From the NCBI GenBank assembly GCA_034433995.1, contig DAOTZU010000313.1:1-5224 (forward strand): 5,224 bases of DNA, read 5' to 3'. This DNA comes from DAOTZU01 sp034433995. Lineage in GTDB: Bacteria > Chloroflexota > Anaerolineae > UBA1429. How positions within the stretch are numbered: position 1 is the first letter of the stretch; the number at the start of each line of letters is the position of its first letter. Below the pieces are notes generated by a model. The model saw only the letters and a list, made by a program, of their open reading frames with translations, did no database searches and was not told where the DNA came from. The translations under genes and the position numbers were made by a program. Shown here piece by piece: positions 1 through 5,224 of the stretch.

Positions 1-2
1 TG

Positions 3-905
3 CCCACCCTGGCGGCCAAGTTCGCCGCCCTGCCTTGGGGCGCCCTGGCGAGCACGCCGGAGGCCACCCGCGCCGCCTACCTGGGGCGCGCTTGGAACCT
101 GGGCGCCGGGCAAAGCCTCTCCTTGAGCGAGGAGCAGCTCCTGCGGGCGGCGGCCAAATACGGCCGGGCCATCGCCCATCTGGCGGCGCTGGCGCGCCAC
201 CTGCAGCGCCTGCGGGCGGGCCAACCGTGGGAGCTAGAGATCTCGGTGGACGAGACCGATACCCCCACCCGCCCTGAGGAGCATTTTTACCTGGCCAGCG
301 AGCTGCGCCGGCTGGGGGTGCAGTGGGTGAGCCTGGCCCCGCGTTTCGTGGGCCGCTTTGAAAAGGGCGTGGATTACATCGGTGACCTGGACCGTTTTGC
401 GGCCGATTTCGCCCGCCATGTGGCCATCGCCCGCGCCCTGGGGCCGTACAAATTGAGCTTGCACTCTGGCTCGGACAAGTTCAGCATCTACCCCATCGCC
501 GCGCGGGCTGCGGGGGAGCTGGTGCACCTCAAAACCGCCGGCACCAGCTACCTGGAGGCGCTGCGGGCCGTGGCGCGGGTGCAGCCGGAGCTTTTCCGCG
601 AGATCTTGGCCTTTGCCCTCGCCCACTATGAGCGGGATCGGGCCTCTTACCACGTCTCGGCCCAGATGAGCAGGGTCCCCGACCCCAAAACGCTGACCGA
701 GCAGGCCCTGGTGGAGGTGTTGGATCAGTTCGATGCCCGCCAGGCCCTCCATGTGACCTTTGGCAGCGTCCTCACCGCCCAAGACGCGGCGGGGCATTAT
801 CTCTTTCGCGACCGTCTATTCGCCGTCCTAGAGGGGGACGAGGAGGCCCATTATGCTGCCCTCGAAACCCATATCCTCAAACATATCCTACCTTTTAGCA
901 ACTGA
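3..905 (+). CDS. uxaE: Tagaturonate epimerase, UxaE family (5' partial)
   Basis: The frame is open from the window edge, so the true start lies upstream; 300 residues are visible before the TGA at 903-905. The family is usually about 480 residues, so roughly the first 180 are missing. UxaE enzymes interconvert D-tagaturonate and D-fructuronate in the cytoplasm (C4 epimerisation), joining the galacturonate and glucuronate branches. Recognised family blocks, numbered from the first visible codon, are SVDET at 81-85, a WVSLAPRFVGRFEKGVDYIG block near 108-127, LSLHSGSDKFSIYP near 151-164, HLKTAGTSY near 175-183 and LHVTFGSVL near 249-257. The conserved Asp, Glu and His residues in these blocks are likely metal and substrate ligands (inferred). 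An internal TTG at 123 or the ATG at 666 would cut into conserved sequence and are not the start. Nine nucleotides separate it from the SDR gene. Family call is by recognition of conserved blocks; some relatives act on neutral ketohexoses such as tagatose/fructose. Confidence 0.88.
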   Translation, partial: PTLAAKFAALPWGALASTPEATRAAYLGRAWNLGAGQSLSLSEEQLLRAAAKYGRAIAHLAALARHLQRLRAGQPWELEISVDETDTPTRPEEHFYLASELRRLGVQWVSLAPRFVGRFEKGVDYIGDLDRFAADFARHVAIARALGPYKLSLHSGSDKFSIYPIAARAAGELVHLKTAGTSYLEALRAVARVQPELFREILAFALAHYERDRASYHVSAQMSRVPDPKTLTEQALVEVLDQFDARQALHVTFGSVLTAQDAAGHYLFRDRLFAVLEGDEEAHYAALETHILKHILPFSN

Positions 906-906
906 G

Positions 907-911
907 AGGAG
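907..911 (+). promoter_or_regulatory. Ribosome binding site of the SDR gene; start ambiguous
   Basis: AGGAG lies just after the uxaE stop codon, inside the purine run GAGAGGAGAG. It is 3 nt from ATG 915 and 9 nt from the in-frame ATG 921. Normal spacing is about 5-9 nt, so the second ATG is at least as plausible as the first; GAGAG at 909-913 is even nearer the first start. Confidence 0.6.
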
Positions 912-914
912 AGC

Positions 915-1754
915 ATGTCCATGGATCCGGAGTACATCAACCGTCTGTTCAATGTGCAGGGCAAGGTGATCGTCATCACCGGCGGTGGGGGCATCCTGTG
1001 CAGCACCATGGCCAAGGGCCTGGCCAAGGCCGGGGCCAAGGTGGCCGTGCTGGACCTGATGGTGGACGCCGCCAAGAAGGTGGCCGATGAGATCGTTGCC
1101 CAAGGTGGCGAGGCCATCGCCGTGTATGCCGACGTGCTCAACAAAGAGGCGCTGCAAAAGAGCGCCCAGGAAGTGCTGAGCAAGTACGGCACGGTGGACG
1201 CCCTCATCAACGGCGCCGGCGGGAACAAGAAACAGGCCACCACCGCCCCCGACCTCTCGTTCTTTGACCTGCCCCAGGACGCCTTCCAATGGGTGTTCAA
1301 CCTCAATTTTATCGGCACGCTGCTGCCTACCCAGGTTTTCGGCAAGCTGATGGCGGAAAAGGGCGAGGGGGTGATCTTGAACATCGCCTCGGTCAACGCC
1401 TTCAAGCCCCTGACCAACATCCCCGCCTACTCGGCGGCCAAGGCGGCGGTGAAAAACTTTACCGAGTGGTTGGCCGTGCACATGTCGCAGAATTATTCCA
1501 CCAAGATCCGGGTTAATGCCATCGCGCCGGGGTTTTATTTGACCAACCAGAACCGCTTCCTGCTCATTGACGAAAAGACAGGCGAGGCCACACCCCGCGG
1601 GCGGACCATCATCGCCCACACGCCCATGGCCCGCTACGGCGATCCGGAGGAGCTTTTGGGCACCGTCATCTGGCTGCTTTCGCCGGCCTCCCAGTTCGTC
1701 CACGGCGTGACGGTGTTGGTGGATGGCGGCTTTTGCGCCTTTGGTGGTGTGTAA
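915..1754 (+). CDS. SDR-family D-mannonate oxidoreductase (fructuronate reductase)
   Basis: A 279-residue classical short-chain dehydrogenase/reductase. It probably interconverts D-fructuronate and D-mannonate with a nicotinamide cofactor in the cytoplasm. Visible motifs: cofactor loop TGGGGILC at 22-29 (a variant of TGxxxGxG), Asp47 at the end of strand 2 (favours NAD(H)), NGAGG at 99-103, active-site Asn131, Ser159, and Tyr172-x-x-x-Lys176 in YSAAK, then the APG turn at 204-206. The AGGNKKQATT stretch, the TLLPTQVFGK segment and the C-terminal half resemble Bacillus YjmF-type mannonate oxidoreductases, which is the basis for substrate assignment along with the upstream uxaE. This SDR type is unrelated to the long-chain UxuB of E. 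coli. Start: ATG 915 gives only 3 nt between AGGAG (907-911) and the start; ATG 921, two codons on, has 9 nt and may be the real start. Other uronate or polyol SDRs remain possible. Confidence 0.85.
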   Translation: MSMDPEYINRLFNVQGKVIVITGGGGILCSTMAKGLAKAGAKVAVLDLMVDAAKKVADEIVAQGGEAIAVYADVLNKEALQKSAQEVLSKYGTVDALINGAGGNKKQATTAPDLSFFDLPQDAFQWVFNLNFIGTLLPTQVFGKLMAEKGEGVILNIASVNAFKPLTNIPAYSAAKAAVKNFTEWLAVHMSQNYSTKIRVNAIAPGFYLTNQNRFLLIDEKTGEATPRGRTIIAHTPMARYGDPEELLGTVIWLLSPASQFVHGVTVLVDGGFCAFGGV

Positions 1755-1878
1755 GAGGACGCGGATTGGCACGGATGGCACGGTTTCCCACGGATCAGGA
1801 TACGGAGTAAGAAAAGGTGTCTCCGTGTTGATCCGTCCGATCTGTGGTATCCGTGTCCTTGGAGACCCAAAAGAGGAC
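1753..1878. repeat. 8-bp direct repeat bracketing the hairpin
   Basis: The word aagaggac occurs at 1753-1760 (overlapping the SDR stop codon TAA) and again at 1871-1878, on either side of the hairpin. This is what a target-site duplication left by insertion of a small mobile repeat would look like. Removing one copy plus the intervening DNA would leave a gap of about 29 nt between the two genes, closer to the other spacings in this operon. The word is purine-rich and the left copy also forms part of the outer hairpin arm, so chance or a different origin is possible. Confidence 0.4.
1756..1859. repeat. Long imperfect inverted repeat made of 'cacggat' words
   Basis: The gap between the SDR and HAD genes folds on itself. 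Outer arm: 1756-1766 pairs with 1849-1859 (11 pairs, one G-U). Middle: cacggat 1770-1776 pairs with atctgtg 1840-1846 (one G-U). Inner: acggatca 1790-1797 pairs with tgatccgt 1829-1836. Top: acggag 1802-1807 pairs with ctccgt 1821-1826 around a 13-nt A/G-rich loop (1808-1820). The left half repeats the word cacggat or near copies at 1760-1766, 1770-1776, 1779-1784, 1789-1795 and 1801-1807; the right half has its complement at 1821-1827, 1831-1836, 1840-1846 and 1849-1855. No open frame of interest lies in it and no T-run follows it, so it is not a standard terminator. It looks like a dispersed intergenic repeat (REP/MITE-like), and as RNA it could stabilise or divide the operon transcript. Confidence 0.75.
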
Positions 1879-1901
1879 AATGACGACGAAAGGAGTGAGC
1901 T

Positions 1902-2798
1902 ATGTCTGGTTTCCCCGAAACGGCGCGACCCTTGGTGGAGCTGCAGCCGCAAAAGCCCTTCTTTGTGGGCATTGATTCCGATGGCTGCGCCTTTGACACC
2001 ATGGAGATCAAGCACAAGGAGTGTTTCACCCCTAACATCATCAAGTATTGGGATCTGCAGCCCGTGAGCAAGTATGCCCGCGAGGCTTGCGAGTTCGTCA
2101 ACCTTTACTCCAAGTGGCGCGGGATCAACCGCTGGCCGGCGTTGGTGATGGTCTTTGACCTGCTCAGGGAGCGCCCGGAAGTGCAGCGCCGCAAGGCCGT
2201 CATTCCGGAGGCGCCCAAGATCCGCGAGTTTATCAAGTCGGGCCTGCCCCTGAGCAACGACTCGCTGGCCAAGGTGGTGGCCGAGACGGGCGACCCCGAG
2301 CTCACCAAGGCCCTGGCCTGGAGTAAGGCCGTCAACGAGACCATCGCCGACATGGTCCACGGCGTGCCGCCCTTCCCATATGTCCGCGAGAGCCTGGAGC
2401 TCCTCGCCCAGCACGCCGATATCATCGTCGTCTCGCAGACCCCGGAGGAGGCGCTGGTGCGCGAATGGCAGGAGCACCACATTGATGGCTATGTGCGCTT
2501 TATCGCTGGGCAGGAGCGGGGCACGAAATCGGAACACATCCGCTATGCGTCCTGGGGCAAATATCCCGACGACCACAAATTGATGATTGGCGACGCCCCC
2601 GGCGATCTCAAGGCCGCGCGGGACAATCATGCCTTCTTTTTCCCCATCAACCCCGGTCGTGAGGACGAGAGCTGGGAGCGGTTCTACCGAGAGGGTGTTC
2701 ATCGGTTCATGGCGGGCACCTTCGGCGGCGCCTATGAGGCGGAGCTGATCGCCGAGTTTGAGAAGCTCTTGCCCGATACGCCGCCCTGGAAACGTTAG
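1902..2798 (+). CDS. HAD-superfamily hydrolase (probable phosphatase), substrate unknown
   Basis: A 298-residue haloacid-dehalogenase-fold protein. Motif I is IDSDGCAFD at 24-32, with nucleophile Asp25 and general acid/base Asp27; motif II is Ser178 in IIVVSQT; motif III is probably Lys209 in GTKSEH; motif IV is GDAPGD at 230-235 with Asp231 and Asp235. Residues about 33-160, between motifs I and II, form a C1-type cap that should set substrate choice. The cap carries conspicuous blocks: DTMEIKHKECF at 32-42 and NLYSKWRGINRW at 67-78, which I associate with a distinct HAD subgroup of unassigned role. No signal peptide or membrane segment is seen, so it is cytoplasmic. Start ATG 1902 has AAAGGAG at 1889-1895, 6 nt upstream. 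It follows the hairpin gap and is 12 nt before the LarA-like gene, with which it is surely co-transcribed. The context suggests a phosphorylated sugar acid or a damaged metabolite as substrate, but this is a guess; a mutase is less likely. Confidence 0.82.
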   Translation: MSGFPETARPLVELQPQKPFFVGIDSDGCAFDTMEIKHKECFTPNIIKYWDLQPVSKYAREACEFVNLYSKWRGINRWPALVMVFDLLRERPEVQRRKAVIPEAPKIREFIKSGLPLSNDSLAKVVAETGDPELTKALAWSKAVNETIADMVHGVPPFPYVRESLELLAQHADIIVVSQTPEEALVREWQEHHIDGYVRFIAGQERGTKSEHIRYASWGKYPDDHKLMIGDAPGDLKAARDNHAFFFPINPGREDESWERFYREGVHRFMAGTFGGAYEAELIAEFEKLLPDTPPWKR

Positions 2799-2810
2799 CG
2801 AAGGAGTACC

Positions 2811-4061
2811 ATGGTCATCGGCAAAGGTTACACCGATCGTTTTCTCACCGAGGAAGAGGCGCGCCAGGTCTTTAAACAGGGCGTGGCGCAGCTCGATGTG
2901 GCCGGCAAAAAGGTGCTGGTCATCATTCCCGATAGCACCCGCAGCGGCCCCATCCCCCTCTGCTTCCGCGCCCTGGTGGAGTACCTCTCCCCCTCGGTGG
3001 CCCAATTGGATTTCCTCATCGCCCTGGGCACCCATCGGCCCATGACGGAGGAACAGCTCTGCAAGCATCTGGGCATCACCGTGGCCGAGCGCCACAGCAC
3101 CTACGCCAAGATCGGCCTCTACAACCACGATTGGCAGCATGGCCTGAAGCACATCGGCACCATCTCGGCCCAAGAGATCCGGGAACTGAGTAACGGTTTG
3201 ATGGAGCTGGATCTGCCTGTGCGGATCAACGGCCGCATCTTTGCCTACGATCACCTGATCGTTTGTGGCCCCGTCTTCCCGCACGAGGTGGTGGGGTTCT
3301 CCGGCGGCAACAAGTATTTCTTCCCCGGCATCGCCGGCGGCGAGGTGATTGACGTCACCCATTGGCTCAGCGCGGTGATCACCAACGTCAAGACCATCGG
3401 TCGCCAGAATACCCCCGTGCGTCGGGTGGTGAACCGGGCGGCCAGTTTCATCCCGTTGCCCAAGTCCTGCTTCAGCATGGTGGTCAAGGGGCATCATGAC
3501 CTAGCCGGCCTCTATTTCGGCACGCCGGAGGAATCTCAGGAGGCGGCGGCCGCCCTTTCGGCCCAGGTGAACATCGTCTATGTGGACAAGCCCTTCAAGC
3601 TGGTCATCTCGGTGATGCCCGAACTGTACGACGACCTGTGGACGGCGGCCAAGGGCGTGTACAAGATGGAGCCGGTGGTGGCCGATGGCGGCACGGTGAT
3701 CGTCTATGCCCCGCACATCAACGAGGTCTCGTACACCCACGGCCACATCTTGGATCGCATCGGTTACCATGTGCGCGACTATTTCTTGAAGAACTGGGAG
3801 CGCTTCAAGGATGTTCCTTGGGGTGTTTTGGCCCATGCCACCCACTGCAAGGGCTCCGGCACGTATGAGAACGGCGTGGAGAAACCGCGGATGAACGTGG
3901 TCCTGGCCACGGGCATCCCCAAGGAGCGCTGCGAGCGGATCAACCTAGGGTATCTGGACCCGGCAACCCTGAACTTGGATGCCTACAAGGGACGGGAGGC
4001 GGAGGGGATCTTGGTGGTTCCCCGGGCCGGGGAGATGTTATATCGCCTGCGAGAACAATAG
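2811..4061 (+). CDS. LarA-superfamily nickel-dependent 2-hydroxyacid racemase/epimerase
   Basis: A 416-residue protein, close to the usual LarA length (about 425). LarA enzymes use a nickel-pincer nucleotide to move a hydride at the carbon next to a carboxylate. Visible features: DSTR at 41-44 (LarA Asp72/Arg75), His75 in GTHR (LarA His108), and the core HEVVGFSGGNKYFFPG with His158 and Lys168, then His184 in VTHW. His158-Lys168-His184 keep the exact 10- and 16-residue spacing of LarA His174-Lys184-His200, so the catalytic His, the cofactor-tethering Lys and the nickel ligand appear intact. Lys281 in TAAKG matches LarA Lys298, but the neighbouring pocket positions (LarA Tyr294/Ser295) appear to be Trp277/Thr278, arguing against lactate. 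With uxaE and mannonate oxidoreductase upstream and 6-phosphogluconate dehydrogenase downstream, a D-mannonate/D-gluconate 2-epimerase is the favoured idea (inference). AAGGAG at 2801-2806 precedes ATG 2811. Cofactor synthesis genes larB, larC and larE are not in the window. LarA numbering is from memory. Confidence 0.85.
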   Translation: MVIGKGYTDRFLTEEEARQVFKQGVAQLDVAGKKVLVIIPDSTRSGPIPLCFRALVEYLSPSVAQLDFLIALGTHRPMTEEQLCKHLGITVAERHSTYAKIGLYNHDWQHGLKHIGTISAQEIRELSNGLMELDLPVRINGRIFAYDHLIVCGPVFPHEVVGFSGGNKYFFPGIAGGEVIDVTHWLSAVITNVKTIGRQNTPVRRVVNRAASFIPLPKSCFSMVVKGHHDLAGLYFGTPEESQEAAAALSAQVNIVYVDKPFKLVISVMPELYDDLWTAAKGVYKMEPVVADGGTVIVYAPHINEVSYTHGHILDRIGYHVRDYFLKNWERFKDVPWGVLAHATHCKGSGTYENGVEKPRMNVVLATGIPKERCERINLGYLDPATLNLDAYKGREAEGILVVPRAGEMLYRLREQ

Positions 4062-4073
4062 GAGGAAAGGACC

Positions 4074-5224
4074 ATGGACAAGTGCGATATTGGCCTGATC
4101 GGCCTGGCGGTGATGGGCGAAAACTTGGTGTTGAACATGGAGCGCAACGGCTTTTCTGTGGCGGTCTATAACCGCACGGCCGAGCGCACCCAAACCTTCG
4201 CCGCGGGGCGCGCCCAGGGTAAAAAGATCAAGCCCTGCTATTCCCTGCAGGAGCTGGCGGATTCCCTGACCAAGCCCCGCAAGGTGATGTTGATGGTCAA
4301 GGCGGGCGACCCGGTGGACGAGGTCATCGGCCAGCTCAAGCCGGTGCTGGAGCCGGGAGACCTGATCATTGATGGCGGGAACTCGTTCTTCAAGGATACC
4401 GAGCGACGCGCCGCGGCGTTGGCCCAGGACAAGATCAACTACATCGGCACGGGGGTCTCGGGCGGCGAGGAGGGGGCGCTGTGGGGCCCGGCCATCATGC
4501 CCGGCGGCCAGCCGGAGGCCTACAAGTTGGTGGAGCCGATCTTTACCGCCATCGCCGCCAAGGCCGAGGGGGAGCCGTGCGTCACCTACATCGGCCCGCG
4601 CGGGGCGGGGCATTACGTCAAGATGGTGCATAACGGCATCGAGTACGGCGATATGCAGCTCATCGCCGAGGCCTATGACATCCTGCATCGCGCCCTGAAC
4701 CTCTCGGCCCAGGAGCTGCACGATATCTTTGCCGAGTGGAACGAGGGCGAGCTGAAATCCTACCTCATCGAGATCACCCGCGACATCTTTGCCAAGATAG
4801 ATGAAGAGACCGGCCAGCCCTTGGTGGAGCTGATCTTGGATGAGGCCCAGCAAAAGGGCACGGGCAAGTGGACCTCGCAGAACGCCCTGGACCTGGGCGC
4901 GCCCCTGCACACCATCAACGCCGCCGTGGAATCGCGCATCATCTCGGCCTACAAGGCCGAGCGGGTGGCGGCGAGCAAGGTGCTCTACGGCCCTGTGGCC
5001 CAATACACCGGCGAAAGGGCCCAACTCATCCGCGATGTGCGCAACGCCCTCTATGCCAGCAAGATCTGTTCCTATGCCCAGGGCTTGGCTCTGCTCAGCG
5101 CGGCCTCCAAGGAATATGACTATAACCTGAATCTGGGGGCCATCGCCAAGATCTGGCGCGGCGGCTGCATCATCCGGGCGCAATTCCTGAACGATATCAC
5201 CGCCGCCTATCAGCGCAACCCCCA
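4074..5224 (+). CDS. gnd: 6-phosphogluconate dehydrogenase, decarboxylating (3' partial)
   Basis: The first 383 residues are visible; the long-form family is about 470, so some 85 C-terminal residues lie beyond the window. The enzyme oxidises and decarboxylates 6-phosphogluconate to ribulose 5-phosphate, producing NAD(P)H. The N-terminal Rossmann motif is GLIGLAVMGENL at 7-18, followed by NRT at 33-35, typical of NADP-binding long forms. The substrate loop VSGGEEGA is at 128-135. The catalytic block has Lys183, His186, Asn187 and Glu190, then Tyr191 (phosphate contact), at the same numbering as well-studied homologues. KGTGKWT lies at 261-267 and Arg288 in AVESRIIS. The TAG stop of the previous gene forms part of the Shine-Dalgarno AGGAGG (4060-4065), 8 nt before ATG 4074, so the two genes are tightly coupled. 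The missing tail normally contributes Arg and His residues to the partner subunit's active site, which cannot be checked. Its place next to uronate genes rather than zwf is unusual. Confidence 0.95.
   Translation, partial: MDKCDIGLIGLAVMGENLVLNMERNGFSVAVYNRTAERTQTFAAGRAQGKKIKPCYSLQELADSLTKPRKVMLMVKAGDPVDEVIGQLKPVLEPGDLIIDGGNSFFKDTERRAAALAQDKINYIGTGVSGGEEGALWGPAIMPGGQPEAYKLVEPIFTAIAAKAEGEPCVTYIGPRGAGHYVKMVHNGIEYGDMQLIAEAYDILHRALNLSAQELHDIFAEWNEGELKSYLIEITRDIFAKIDEETGQPLVELILDEAQQKGTGKWTSQNALDLGAPLHTINAAVESRIISAYKAERVAASKVLYGPVAQYTGERAQLIRDVRNALYASKICSYAQGLALLSAASKEYDYNLNLGAIAKIWRGGCIIRAQFLNDITAAYQRNP

Noticed and set aside
3..905. Start of the first gene at TTG 123
   Set aside because: The frame is open to the window edge with sensible sequence upstream, and the family is much longer, so the gene is truncated by the window rather than starting at 123.
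1755..1901. A promoter or terminator in the SDR-HAD gap
   Set aside because: TTGATC near 1828 and TATCCG near 1848 are weak, badly spaced and lie in the repeat. The hairpin lacks a following T-run and is interrupted, so neither a sigma-70 promoter nor an intrinsic terminator is supported.
1723..2067. A 114-codon + strand frame across the hairpin gap
   Set aside because: It overlaps the ends of the SDR and HAD genes in another frame, runs through the repeat words, and has no recognisable family or convincing ribosome binding site.
888..3497. An 869-codon open frame on the minus strand spanning three + strand genes
   Set aside because: It lies antisense to three well-supported genes and crosses their boundaries. 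Its predicted protein is rich in His, Gly, Asp and Leu without recognisable motifs, as expected from the reverse of GC-rich codons with few antisense stops.
4038..5183. A 381-codon minus-strand open frame opposite gnd
   Set aside because: It is antisense to a clear gnd with catalytic motifs, and its composition is the same biased, motif-free type; a codon-bias shadow.

Overview
This window is a run of five genes on the + strand, GC-rich throughout, and reads as one sugar-acid (hexuronate/aldonate) catabolic operon. It is cut at both ends: the first gene lacks its start and the last lacks its end. No RNA gene, CRISPR array, transposase or convincing promoter or terminator is visible. The host is a GC-rich bacterium. 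The UxaE-type epimerase, the YjmF-like SDR mannonate oxidoreductase and an intergenic repeat rich in 'cacggat'/'atccgtg' words would fit a Chloroflexota-like or similar anaerobic lineage, but that placement is a weak guess.

Layout: (1) 3-905, C-terminal 300 residues of a tagaturonate epimerase (UxaE family). (2) 915-1754, an SDR oxidoreductase of the D-mannonate oxidoreductase (fructuronate reductase) type. (3) 1755-1901, a 147-nt gap holding a long imperfect hairpin (about 1756-1859) built from repeated 'cacggat' words, with an 8-bp direct repeat on either side. (4) 1902-2798, a HAD-superfamily hydrolase with all four HAD motifs. (5) 2811-4061, a LarA-superfamily (nickel-pincer racemase/epimerase) protein with the cofactor and catalytic residues conserved. 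(6) 4074 to the window edge, the first 383 residues of a long-form decarboxylating 6-phosphogluconate dehydrogenase. Apart from the hairpin gap, intergenic spaces are 9-12 nt and carry good Shine-Dalgarno sequences.

How the genes may work together (inference): UxaE converts D-tagaturonate to D-fructuronate, and the SDR reduces this to D-mannonate. The usual next step is dehydration by UxuA to KDG, but no dehydratase is present here. Instead there is a LarA-family enzyme, a family that racemises or epimerises the carbon alpha to a carboxylate; D-gluconate 2-epimerase activity has been reported in it. C2 epimerisation of D-mannonate gives D-gluconate, which after phosphorylation is the substrate of the last gene. 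The operon may therefore encode a hexuronate route that avoids KDG and feeds the oxidative pentose phosphate pathway. A gluconate kinase is required and not seen, and the HAD enzyme's role is open. This is the main point of interest in the window.
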